64,000 nucleotides of DNA, taken from positions 372,001-436,000 of the forward strand of contig NZ_FMIZ01000007.1 of NCBI RefSeq assembly GCF_900095865.1, in the 5' to 3' direction. Shown in pieces: positions 43,691-51,565 of this stretch; within the stretch, counting starts at the first letter, position 1; each line of letters begins with the position of its first letter. Both the position numbers and the translations under genes were made by a program. Origin of the DNA: Massilioclostridium coli (GTDB lineage: Bacteria > Bacillota > Clostridia > Oscillospirales > Ruminococcaceae). Under the pieces are notes generated by a model. The model saw only the letters and a program-made list of their open reading frames with translations. It was not told where the DNA came from and made no database searches.

Positions 43691-44908
43691 ATGAAAATTG
43701 GAAACATTGTAGTAGGGCAATCTGGAGGACCTACTTCAGCGATTAACGCCAGTTTAGCTGGTGTTTTTCAAGCGGCAAAAGATTTGGGTGCTGAAAAAAT
43801 TTATGGCATGCGGCATGGGATTGAAGGCATATTAAAAGAGGAATTTATCAATTTGTCCCAAACGTTGGGGTCGGATAGCAAAGTGCAGTTATTAAAAATT
43901 ACGCCTAGTTCTGCGTTGGGGTCCTGCCGATATAAACTACCTAAAGTAGAAAAGGATGAGCAGACATACCAGAAAATTTTTGATATTTTAAAAAAATATG
44001 ATATCTCTCATTTTTTCTATATTGGCGGGAATGATTCCATGGATACCATCCAAAAACTATCTTCTTACGGAGCAAGAATAGGGAGCAATATTACTTTTAT
44101 TGGTATTCCAAAAACAATTGACAATGATTTGCCTTTAACAGACCATACGCCAGGATATGGAAGTGCTGCTAAATACATAGCTGCCGCTACCAAAGAAGTC
44201 ATTTATGATGCGTCAGTTTATCCATTTCCAGCAGTTACAATTATGGAAATTATGGGACGTGATGCGGGGTGGCTTACCGCTGCATCCAGTTTATCCCGTG
44301 GGGAAGACTGTGATGGGCCAGATTTAATTTATTTGCCAGAACGGCCATTTGATGTGGAACAGTTTGTGGATAATGTAAAGGAAAAAATGTCACAGAAATA
44401 TGCTGTTGTGATTGCGGTTTCCGAAGGATTACGGGATGCTACAGGTACTTATATCTGTGATTCATTGGCAAGTAAAAAGGTAGATGCGTTTGGGCACCGC
44501 CAGTTGGAATGTACTGGAAAGGCTTTAACCAATATGTTAGAAGTATTGCATTGTAAAACCCGTGCCATCGAATTAAATACCTTACAACGTTGTGCCGCCC
44601 ATATACTCTCTAAGACGGATATTGATGAGAGTTTCCAATCCGGATATGAGGGGGTGCTGGCTGCTTCCAAAGGGGAAACGGGAAAAATGGTTACCTTCCA
44701 CCGCATTTCCAATACACCATACCAGTTGGAATACAGACTTAGTGATATTAACTTGATTGCCAACCAGCAGCGTTCTGTTCCAGGAAAATATATTACCAAA
44801 GGCGGTACAGATGTTTCTGATTCGATCCGTGAATATATTGAACCTCTGATTCAAGGGGAATATACACCACAATATAAAAACGGTGTTCCATCCTATTTTC
44901 GTTTTTAA
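43691..44908 (+). CDS. pfp: Pyrophosphate-dependent 6-phosphofructokinase
   Basis: A 405-residue phosphofructokinase. The motif GGNDSMDT at 112-119 has Asp115 where ATP enzymes have Gly (GGDGS), and GIPKTIDND has Lys141 in place of the Gly of ATP enzymes. Both are signatures of the PPi-using group, which works reversibly in glycolysis. MEIMGRDAGWLTA binds fructose 6-phosphate. AAGGAGACGTAAAA precedes the ATG. The 139 bases before it contain no recognisable element. Confidence 0.93.
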   Translation: MKIGNIVVGQSGGPTSAINASLAGVFQAAKDLGAEKIYGMRHGIEGILKEEFINLSQTLGSDSKVQLLKITPSSALGSCRYKLPKVEKDEQTYQKIFDILKKYDISHFFYIGGNDSMDTIQKLSSYGARIGSNITFIGIPKTIDNDLPLTDHTPGYGSAAKYIAAATKEVIYDASVYPFPAVTIMEIMGRDAGWLTAASSLSRGEDCDGPDLIYLPERPFDVEQFVDNVKEKMSQKYAVVIAVSEGLRDATGTYICDSLASKKVDAFGHRQLECTGKALTNMLEVLHCKTRAIELNTLQRCAAHILSKTDIDESFQSGYEGVLAASKGETGKMVTFHRISNTPYQLEYRLSDINLIANQQRSVPGKYITKGGTDVSDSIREYIEPLIQGEYTPQYKNGVPSYFRF

Positions 44909-44920
44909 TTATCTCAAATA

Positions 44921-44944
44921 AACAGCGGGATTTTTCCCGCTGTT
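44921..44944 (+). terminator. Terminator of pfp
   Basis: AACAGCGGGA (44921-44930) pairs with TCCCGCTGTT (44935-44944), then TTCTCC. It stands 12 bases after the stop codon. Confidence 0.75.
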
Positions 44945-44963
44945 TTCTCCATATAACAAAAAG

Positions 44964-44990
44964 TCTCCACCACTTTATAGTGGGTGGAGA
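44964..44990 (-). terminator. Terminator of the EamA-QueT-like operon
   Basis: On the minus strand TCTCCACCCACT and AGTGGTGGAGA form a stem with one bulge, followed by CTTTTTG. Confidence 0.75.
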
Positions 44991-45042
44991 GCTGAAATGT
45001 GAAATATAGCGATCCATTTTCTATGATATACATCTGTTTTTA

Positions 45043-45645
45043 TTATTTTTCCGCAGGCGAGTTTCCGTCTGCGGACTCTTCTTTTTTGCGCCGAGTCCAC
45101 AGGTCGAGAAGATGGAATTCTTCCTGCATGATGATCATAATCGGTGCACCAAGAATGATCGGAAAAATCGTGTTGTTACAAAAAATCGTGCCGATTAAGG
45201 TGACAAGATCTACTTCAGGCTGAACAGCATAAACGCCAAAGGAGATCATAACGGTCAGAACCACGGCGGAGATAAGAATTATGACAATATATGCAAGAAA
45301 ATCGCGGCTGTCACGCAGGGAAAAGGCTTTTTTGCGAATCATGTGCCATAATTTGTAGATCATCACCACATACAGGTAGTTGGCAATGAAACCGGCAATA
45401 CAGGACCACTGTAAGCTGTCGGATAGTACATCAGAAATCAGATTACCCACCGCAAAAGCAAGTGCCCCCGTCTGTCCGAAAAACAGACCGAAGATAGGTT
45501 GCAGGCAGGTGACAGGCCGGATATCGGTAAATCCGGGAATCATAATCATGACTTTAAACGGGAGAGAAAGAAGCATATGTATTAGGACCAAAAACAGAAA
45601 TCTACCAATTTTTCGTCCCAAAGGTGTTTTTTGAGTTTGTGTCAT
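45043..45645 (-). CDS. QueT-like ECF-type membrane protein
   Basis: A 200-residue protein with about five to six hydrophobic helices. The segment ending GFTDIRPVTCLQPIFGLFFG followed by QTGALAFAVGNLISD resembles the QueT/ECF S-component pattern (xIRPxxxLPPxxGLLFGPxGAxG-AxGNLI-D). It may bind a queuosine precursor or an unknown vitamin-like solute. ATG 45645 follows GGAGGTGG and overlaps the stop of the EamA gene (ATGA). GC content is about 50 percent in the first line I counted, clearly above the neighbours, and codon use differs, so both genes look acquired. Confidence 0.75.
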   Translation of the reverse strand: MTQTQKTPLGRKIGRFLFLVLIHMLLSLPFKVMIMIPGFTDIRPVTCLQPIFGLFFGQTGALAFAVGNLISDVLSDSLQWSCIAGFIANYLYVVMIYKLWHMIRKKAFSLRDSRDFLAYIVIILISAVVLTVMISFGVYAVQPEVDLVTLIGTIFCNNTIFPIILGAPIMIIMQEEFHLLDLWTRRKKEESADGNSPAEK

Positions 45646-46553
45646 GCGGACCACCTCCGTTTCCAAGCCACAACAAAAGCGGTTACATCAAATTCAGATA
45701 GGAAAGCCCCTAGTGCTACCAGAACGCAACCAATTATCAAAGAGGGTGTTAGTGTAATACGATCGACCAGAATCGGTGGAAGGGTAGCGGAAAAGATGGT
45801 GGAAAAGACGATTTCTAGAGAATAGATCACCGAAGCTGTCCGGGCAGACGCCTGCTTTTGTGCAAAAATATTTATGACGGTAGCAAAAGCACAGATAAAA
45901 TAACTGTAAACAAAAATGCTGGAGAGCATCTCGGAGGAGTAGGAAAGAGCAAAAACCGTGCGTGGTTCGATAAACAGCCATATGAGGAAGGATAGAACTG
46001 CAACCACACCTAAAATAAGGGCGGACAGCTGTATTGGCTCCATCTCTTTTGCCGCTTCGTTGAGTTTAATAATGTACCAAGCCCGAAGCAGGCATACCAC
46101 CAACATAATCCCGATTCCAGGTAGCTGGGATAAGTCAGTGTGCAGATTGACCGCCAGCAGAATCCCTATCAATATGAGCCCTACCCCAAGCCAAGTGTTG
46201 ATTCGAATCTTCTGACGTCGGAGCAGAAGAAGAACAGGAAGAACAACCGTTGTCATGGACAGGGTAAAAATACCGGTGGAAACATTGAGATATTGTAGTC
46301 CAAACAGCATCAGCAGGTTATAGGTCATATTCAAGATGCCTAACCCAGCCACACGCAGAAGATTCTTTTTTGTAATGGGCCGGAAGATTTTTTTAAAGAA
46401 GATGGCAATTAAAATCAGACAGCCGATAAAATTAGTCATGGCGGTAATCGAAATGGATGGAATTTCAGCAGGAATATTTTTAAGCAGAATGACCTCCGTT
46501 GACCAGCAAAGCGTTACGCAAAGAAGACAAAAATTGGATTGGATTTTATTCAA
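45642..46553 (-). CDS. EamA/DMT-family transporter
   Basis: A 303-residue protein with ten predicted membrane helices in two EamA repeats (NFCLLCVTLCWSTEVILLK at the start, ASARTSASVIYSLE-type helix 9 as ASARTASVIYSLEIVFSTIF). The family exports amino acids, nucleobases and other metabolites. The start is TTG with GAGGAGGAAATAC upstream. It is translationally coupled to the QueT-like gene, so the pair may move related compounds. Base composition is richer in G+C than the surrounding genes. Confidence 0.9.
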   Translation of the reverse strand: MNKIQSNFCLLCVTLCWSTEVILLKNIPAEIPSISITAMTNFIGCLILIAIFFKKIFRPITKKNLLRVAGLGILNMTYNLLMLFGLQYLNVSTGIFTLSMTTVVLPVLLLLRRQKIRINTWLGVGLILIGILLAVNLHTDLSQLPGIGIMLVVCLLRAWYIIKLNEAAKEMEPIQLSALILGVVAVLSFLIWLFIEPRTVFALSYSSEMLSSIFVYSYFICAFATVINIFAQKQASARTASVIYSLEIVFSTIFSATLPPILVDRITLTPSLIIGCVLVALGAFLSEFDVTAFVVAWKRRWSA

Positions 46554-46645
46554 AGTATTTCCTCCTCAAGCATTCTCTGTAAAGCGGGAAAATGTCGTCT
46601 CTCTTTTTCTGTAAATTTACCCGCTATACTTCTAAATCCTATATC

Positions 46646-46673
46646 ATTATATCAAAGAATCGTTTTTTTTCAA
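46646..46673 (-). promoter_or_regulatory. Promoter of the EamA-QueT-like operon
   Basis: TTGAAA (46673-46668), 16-base spacer, TATAAT (46651-46646) on the minus strand, about 90 bases before the TTG start. The base composition drops back to AT-rich here, so the acquired segment may end near 46620. The remaining gap to 46959 contains no convincing gene. Confidence 0.6.
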
Positions 46674-46959
46674 GTAATTTTAAAATAGGGCGAACCCAGA
46701 AAGAATACAATAGTCGCACTGCAAAAAAATGTTATGGAATCAAAGCCTGAAGAAGATTTTGAGAAGGAATAGAATTCTAAGGTGCCCCAGATATTCGTAT
46801 TGACGGGGATATTTTTTATAAACTGCTGTGACAAGCCTATTATATTATCAAATATAGATAGTTTTTTCTTTTTCATAGGGGAATACTAAATAAGCAAAAG
46901 CCTAAATTTTGTACTACCCTTTCCCTTTCTGAAATAGATATGGGATAAGGGGGGATTAT

Positions 46960-48330
46960 ATGGGGCTTTTAGAACAGATCAATAATGGATTAAGTCGGAT
47001 TGTTTGGGGTCCGGTAATGCTTTTGTTTTTATTGGGGATTGGGCTGTATTTTTCTGTCCGAACTGGTTTTTTTCAAATCCGCTATTTTGGAAGAATGTGT
47101 AGGGAAACAATTGGAAGTTTATTTGAAAAAAAACCAAAATCAAAACAAGGAATTACCCCCTTTCAGGCAGTATCAACCGCTTTGGCTGGCACATTAGGAA
47201 CAGGAAATATTGTTGGGGTATCCACCGCGATTGTTACTGGAGGTCCAGGTGCTATTTTTTGGATGTGGGTCAGTTCTATTTTGGGGATGATGACCAAATA
47301 TGCGGAGGTATTGCTGGCGGTTTATTACCGAAAGAAAAACGGAAAAGGGGAATATATTGGTGGCCCCATGTATTATATTCAATATGGTATGGGATATAAA
47401 TTCCCAGCCATATTATTTGCGCTGTTCTGCGTGGCTGCTTCGTTTGGAATTGGGAATATGACACAATCTAACGCTGTCTCTACGGCGCTAGAATGTTCTT
47501 TTGGAATTCCAACTTGGATTAGCGGTGTAATATTAGCTGTTTTGGTTGGAATTGTTATTATAGGAGGGATCAAACGAGTAGGAAGTTTAGCAGAAAAATT
47601 AGTTCCACTGATGTCCTTTCTCTATTTAGGATTGGCAATTTTTGTACTGTTTTTTAATAGAAGTCAGATACCAAAAGCATTTGAGGAAATTTTTCAATAT
47701 GCTCTTTGCCCATCTTCTATTTTAGGAGGAAGCGCCGGATATTTATTTATGCAGGGAATCCGCTTTGGTATTTCCAGAGGGGTTTTTTCCAACGAAGCGG
47801 GATTAGGGTCTGCTCCCATTGCCCATGCTGCTGCCAACGCAAAAAGCCCAGCTCAGCAGGGCATGTGGGGAATGTTTGAAGTGTTTTTTGATACGATTGT
47901 AAGCTGTACCATTACCGCTTTGGTTGTGTTAACTTCAGGGGATTGGCTAAGTGGACAGAATGGTTCCACGTTAACCTTAACTGCTTTTTCTAATGTGATA
48001 GGTGATTCAGCTCAGGGACTAATTTCAATTTGTATGGTATTTTTTGCGTTTTCCAGTATTTTGGGATGGGCATATTATGGTGAAAAATGTATGGAATACT
48101 TATTTCACAAAAAATTTGCTATTTTCATATATCGTTGTGTATTTTTAGGGTTTATGATATGGGGAGCAGTACAAAATCTTTCTTTGGTATGGTCTGTTTC
48201 TGATACACTAAATGGGTTGATGGCGATACCAAATCTGATTGCGTTAGTGTGGTTAAGCCCGATCGTATTTCAGGAAACAAAACGATATCAAAATATGATC
48301 AAAACAATTAAAAATGAAAGAAATTTGTAA
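46960..48330 (+). CDS. Sodium:alanine symporter (AGCS family)
   Basis: A 456-residue transporter with about eleven membrane helices that takes up alanine or glycine with Na+. Family signatures are GLYFSVRTGFFQIRYF, the TALAGTLGTGNIVGVSTAI motif, GGPMYYIQYGMG and SRGVFSNEAGLGSAPIAHAAA. AAGGGGGGATTAT precedes the ATG. It is monocistronic. Confidence 0.95.
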   Translation: MGLLEQINNGLSRIVWGPVMLLFLLGIGLYFSVRTGFFQIRYFGRMCRETIGSLFEKKPKSKQGITPFQAVSTALAGTLGTGNIVGVSTAIVTGGPGAIFWMWVSSILGMMTKYAEVLLAVYYRKKNGKGEYIGGPMYYIQYGMGYKFPAILFALFCVAASFGIGNMTQSNAVSTALECSFGIPTWISGVILAVLVGIVIIGGIKRVGSLAEKLVPLMSFLYLGLAIFVLFFNRSQIPKAFEEIFQYALCPSSILGGSAGYLFMQGIRFGISRGVFSNEAGLGSAPIAHAAANAKSPAQQGMWGMFEVFFDTIVSCTITALVVLTSGDWLSGQNGSTLTLTAFSNVIGDSAQGLISICMVFFAFSSILGWAYYGEKCMEYLFHKKFAIFIYRCVFLGFMIWGAVQNLSLVWSVSDTLNGLMAIPNLIALVWLSPIVFQETKRYQNMIKTIKNERNL

Positions 48331-48509
48331 GAGTTTTTCTATCGCTTTTTCATGGATCAGTGCTATAATAAACATAGCATATAAAATAATTTTTGATTAT
48401 CTTCTTAATTCAAAAAGCTTGTGGATAGGTACAATTTATTTAATTATAATATAGTAATAATTTGTATTGAAATACCATTAAATCATTTATCACAACAAAT
48501 CTTATTTTT

Positions 48510-48542
48510 GCCAAACCCATTGACTTGCTCAATGGATTTGGC
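48510..48542. terminator. Stem-loop in the gap after the symporter gene
   Basis: GCCAAACCCATTGA (48510-48523) pairs with TCAATGGATTTGGC (48529-48542) with one mismatch. No T tract follows, so its role as terminator is uncertain. The rest of 48331-48664 is AT-rich without clear features. Confidence 0.45.
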
Positions 48543-48664
48543 TATATGCCTTTGATAAAAATAGGAATATTTATATATCTTTGTAACACATATTAATGTA
48601 TTTTGAAAAACAATTGGCTAGTATTGTTTAGCGGTTAAAAGCAAATAAAGAAGGATGTGTAACC

Positions 48665-49393
48665 TTGCGTCAGAAAATGAATCATAAATTAATTTTAAAG
48701 GCAGTGTTTTTAACTTTATTTTTAGTGGTTGCTGTTTTACTTACCATTTGGGCATTTCCAAAAGTAATGGAACTAAAAGACCCTGCCGTACGGGAAATGT
48801 ACAAAAATGAAGTTGAAAATATGGGGATTTCCGGATGGTTTATCATGTTGGGAATCCAAGCGGCGCAGGTTGTGTTTGCTATTATTCCAGGGGAACCAGT
48901 AGAAGTACTATCTGGTTTGTTGTTTGGAGCGATCCCAGGATTGATTTTGTGTTTGTTGGGGATCTTTATTGGCACAGTAATTATTTATTATGTAGTAAAA
49001 TTATTAGGCAGACCGTTTGTAGAGTTTTTTATTTCTCAAGAGAAATTGGACAAATTGAGTTTTCTTCATGACACTAAAAAATTAGGGCCTTTGGTTTTCC
49101 TATTGTTTTTTATCCCTGGTACACCAAAGGACTTGCTAACTTATATTGTACCGTTAACGAATTTAAAACCACTCCATTTTTTTCTCATTTCTACCTTTGC
49201 TCGTATTCCATCTATTATTACTTCCACTTATGCAGGAGCAGCTATTTATCAAGAAAACCTGTGGGGTTCCATCATTATGTTTGCTGTTGCTGGTGGTTTG
49301 GCTATAGTTGGGATTTTAATAAACAAAAAATTAATGGCTTATTTAGAAAAACGGAGAAAAAAACATCCACATAAAACAAAGGTATCCAAATAA
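48665..49393 (+). CDS. TVP38/TMEM64 (DedA-like) membrane protein
   Basis: A 242-residue SNARE-associated (VTT-domain) membrane protein. The motif run EPVEVLSGLLFGAIPGLILC, FIPGTPKDLLTYIVPLT and RIPSIITSTYAGAA is typical. DedA/VTT relatives act in lipid scrambling or flipping and membrane homeostasis; the substrate of this group is unsettled. The start is TTG with AAGGATG upstream. The tail is Lys-rich (RRKKHPHKTKVSK). Confidence 0.92.
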   Translation: MRQKMNHKLILKAVFLTLFLVVAVLLTIWAFPKVMELKDPAVREMYKNEVENMGISGWFIMLGIQAAQVVFAIIPGEPVEVLSGLLFGAIPGLILCLLGIFIGTVIIYYVVKLLGRPFVEFFISQEKLDKLSFLHDTKKLGPLVFLLFFIPGTPKDLLTYIVPLTNLKPLHFFLISTFARIPSIITSTYAGAAIYQENLWGSIIMFAVAGGLAIVGILINKKLMAYLEKRRKKHPHKTKVSK

Positions 49394-49411
49394 GAAGATA
49401 ATAGTCTTTTT

Positions 49412-49436
49412 TCACCCGCTTTGCGGGTGATTTTTT
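49412..49436 (+). terminator. Terminator of the TVP38 gene
   Basis: TCACCCGC-TTT-GCGGGTGA followed by T6. From 49437 to 49677 there is no recognisable gene or site. Confidence 0.9.
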
Positions 49437-49677
49437 GTCTATTGTATCAATTTGATTAAGAAAGATGGAGAAGATTTTTATATTATTTTTTGAAAAAATT
49501 ATTTTTGGCTGTGCTGATTATAACGTTGTAGGTTTTTAATATTTTAGGGAAAACAGGTTTTATTCGTGATGGATAATATAATGGTTCTCCAAAAAGAAAA
49601 CTTTTCGATATCCATACTATAAGGTATCCTCTGTAATTATAAATTGATATATTTATCTTTCTAAGGAGGATAAAATA

Positions 49678-49715
49678 AAACCCGGTTTATGCACCATGAC
49701 ATAAACCGGGTTTTT
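49678..49715 (-). terminator. Terminator of the HPr-like gene
   Basis: AAACCCGGTTTATG (49678-49691) pairs with CATAAACCGGGTTT (49700-49713), a perfect 14-bp stem with A/T runs on both strands. Confidence 0.85.
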
Positions 49716-49730
49716 GTGTATGAATTTTTA

Positions 49731-49967
49731 TTATGCTTCTTCTTTGATAAAAGGTTTGATTTCCTCAAAAAATGCGGAAGCGTCATCACTGCGGACTTCC
49801 ACTCTAATTGGTTTTGATAAATCCAAACTAAAAATACCCATAATCGATTTTCCATCAATTGCGTATCTGCCAGATACCAAATCTACATCAAAATCATATT
49901 TGGATACTACATTTACAAAAGTTTTTACGTCAGTTACAGTATTTAACATAATGGTTACTGATTGCAT
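49731..49967 (-). CDS. HPr-like protein lacking the phosphorylatable histidine
   Basis: A 78-residue protein with the HPr fold pattern. The Ser46 region IDGKSIMGIFSLDL is well kept, but the active-site GLHARPA segment is replaced by TVTDVKTFVN, so it cannot act as a phosphocarrier through His15. It may act like Crh of Bacillus, as a Ser-phosphorylated partner of CcpA or a metabolic regulator. ATG 49967 follows GGAGGTAACC; the frame's earlier ATG is part of that site. It has its own promoter and terminator. Confidence 0.85.
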   Translation of the reverse strand: MQSVTIMLNTVTDVKTFVNVVSKYDFDVDLVSGRYAIDGKSIMGIFSLDLSKPIRVEVRSDDASAFFEEIKPFIKEEA

Positions 49968-50013
49968 GTTGGTTACCTCCAAACATCTTTACTTTATAAA
50001 ATTACCATAATAC

Positions 50014-50042
50014 AATATAACAGCACTCAATTTTTAAGTCAA
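50014..50042 (-). promoter_or_regulatory. Promoter of the HPr-like gene
   Basis: TTGACT (50042-50037), 17-base spacer, TATATT (50019-50014) on the minus strand. Confidence 0.7.
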
Positions 50043-50233
50043 CTATCTAATTGTAAAAAAAAATAAAATCAGCTATAATACTATCAGTAAACATAAATTA
50101 TGAGTAGATTTTATGTGTTTTTCGATTATTTTTTCGAAGTATACCGCAGTAAATAGCAATATCCTATAGGATAATTGGTTTGGTTTTAAAATGATAGGCT
50201 ATTTTTTCTATTAAATGTTAAAGGAATGATTAT

Positions 50234-51526
50234 TTGAGAGTTGCTTTTTATACCTTAGGTTGCAAGGTCAACCAATACGAAACTGAAATTATGTCCGATT
50301 TATTTTATCAGAATGGCTATGATGTAGTCCACTATGATGATGAAGCGGATGTATATGTTGTGAATTCTTGTACAGTTACATCTTCCGGAGATAAGAAGGC
50401 AAGGCAGGCATTGCGTCGGTTTAAACGGAACAATCCAGATGCTGTGGTAGTATTAACAGGATGTTTCCCTCAGGCTTTTCCGGATGTGGATCAACAAATA
50501 CCGGAGGCAGATGTGATTACAGGTTCCTATAACCGAAGTAAAGTGGTAGAACTGGTACAGCGCTTTTTGGAAACAAGGGAGCGTGTCATTGAAATCACTC
50601 CACATCAACGGCAGGAACCATTTGAAAAAATGGCGGTGAAGAAATTCACGGAACGCACCAGAGCCTTTGTGAAAATTGAGGATGGGTGTGACCGTTATTG
50701 TAGCTATTGTATTATTCCAACTGCCCGAGGGCCAGTGCGCTCTAAAACGATGGAAGATTTAAAACAGGAATTGACTGACTTGGCAGCTAATGGTTATTTG
50801 GAAGTGGTGTTGGTAGGAATCAACCTTTCCTCCTATGGCCGTGACCTGGAAAATGTCCGTTTGCTGGACGCGATCCAATTGGCTTGTTCTATTCCAGGAA
50901 TTGAGAGGGTCCGTTTGGGTTCTTTGGAACCGGAATTGTTAACCGATGAAGATATCCATGAGATGGCGAAAATGGAAAAATTTTGTCCTCAGTTCCATTT
51001 ATCCTTGCAAAGTGGGTGCGACGCTACCTTAAAACGGATGAACCGCCACTATGATACCAAAGAATATACTCGTATTGTGGAAGCTATCCGGAAAGCGTTT
51101 GACAACCCTTCGATTACAACGGATATTATGGTGGGGTTTGCGGGGGAAACCGATGAAGAATTTCAGCAATCTCTGGAATATGCTCGGTTTATCAAATTAG
51201 CGAAAGCCCATGTGTTCCCTTATTCGATCCGCCAAGGGACCAGGGCGGCGAAAATGCCTGATCAGATATCCAATGCGGAAAAAGCAAGGCGCGCCGCTTT
51301 AATGGCAAAAGTAACAGGGGAAACCCGTTTGGAATTTTTAAAAACCCAGGTTGGAAAACAAGAATCCGTATTGGTAGAAACCTTCCACAATGGTATTATG
51401 GAAGGATATACAAAAAATTATACTCCAGTAAGAATAAATACGGATGAAAACTTGTGTGGGCAGATAAAATGTGTTAAAATTATAGATGTATTGGACGATA
51501 AATGTGTGGGGGAATTGATCGATTAA
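50234..51526 (+). CDS. mtaB: tRNA t6A37 methylthiotransferase MtaB
   Basis: A 430-residue radical-SAM enzyme that converts t6A37 to ms2t6A in tRNA. It starts MRVAFYTLGCKVNQYETE, has the N-terminal cluster cysteines (GCKVNQ, NSCTVT, TGCFPQ), the radical SAM CDRYCSYC motif near residue 150 and a C-terminal TRAM-like domain. The short form of the start and the GCKVNQYE motif distinguish MtaB from MiaB. TTG is the start, with AAAGGA upstream. It is 39 bases before purL. Confidence 0.96.
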   Translation: MRVAFYTLGCKVNQYETEIMSDLFYQNGYDVVHYDDEADVYVVNSCTVTSSGDKKARQALRRFKRNNPDAVVVLTGCFPQAFPDVDQQIPEADVITGSYNRSKVVELVQRFLETRERVIEITPHQRQEPFEKMAVKKFTERTRAFVKIEDGCDRYCSYCIIPTARGPVRSKTMEDLKQELTDLAANGYLEVVLVGINLSSYGRDLENVRLLDAIQLACSIPGIERVRLGSLEPELLTDEDIHEMAKMEKFCPQFHLSLQSGCDATLKRMNRHYDTKEYTRIVEAIRKAFDNPSITTDIMVGFAGETDEEFQQSLEYARFIKLAKAHVFPYSIRQGTRAAKMPDQISNAEKARRAALMAKVTGETRLEFLKTQVGKQESVLVETFHNGIMEGYTKNYTPVRINTDENLCGQIKCVKIIDVLDDKCVGELID

Positions 51527-51565
51527 CTCCACTGGTGGTCACAATAAAATAAAGGAGCGTATCTA

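Noticed and set aside
46670-46876. 68-aa minus-strand ORF starting MKKKKLSIFDNIIG
   Set aside because: The sequence before the ATG is CCCCT, with no ribosome binding site, and the composition is noise-like.
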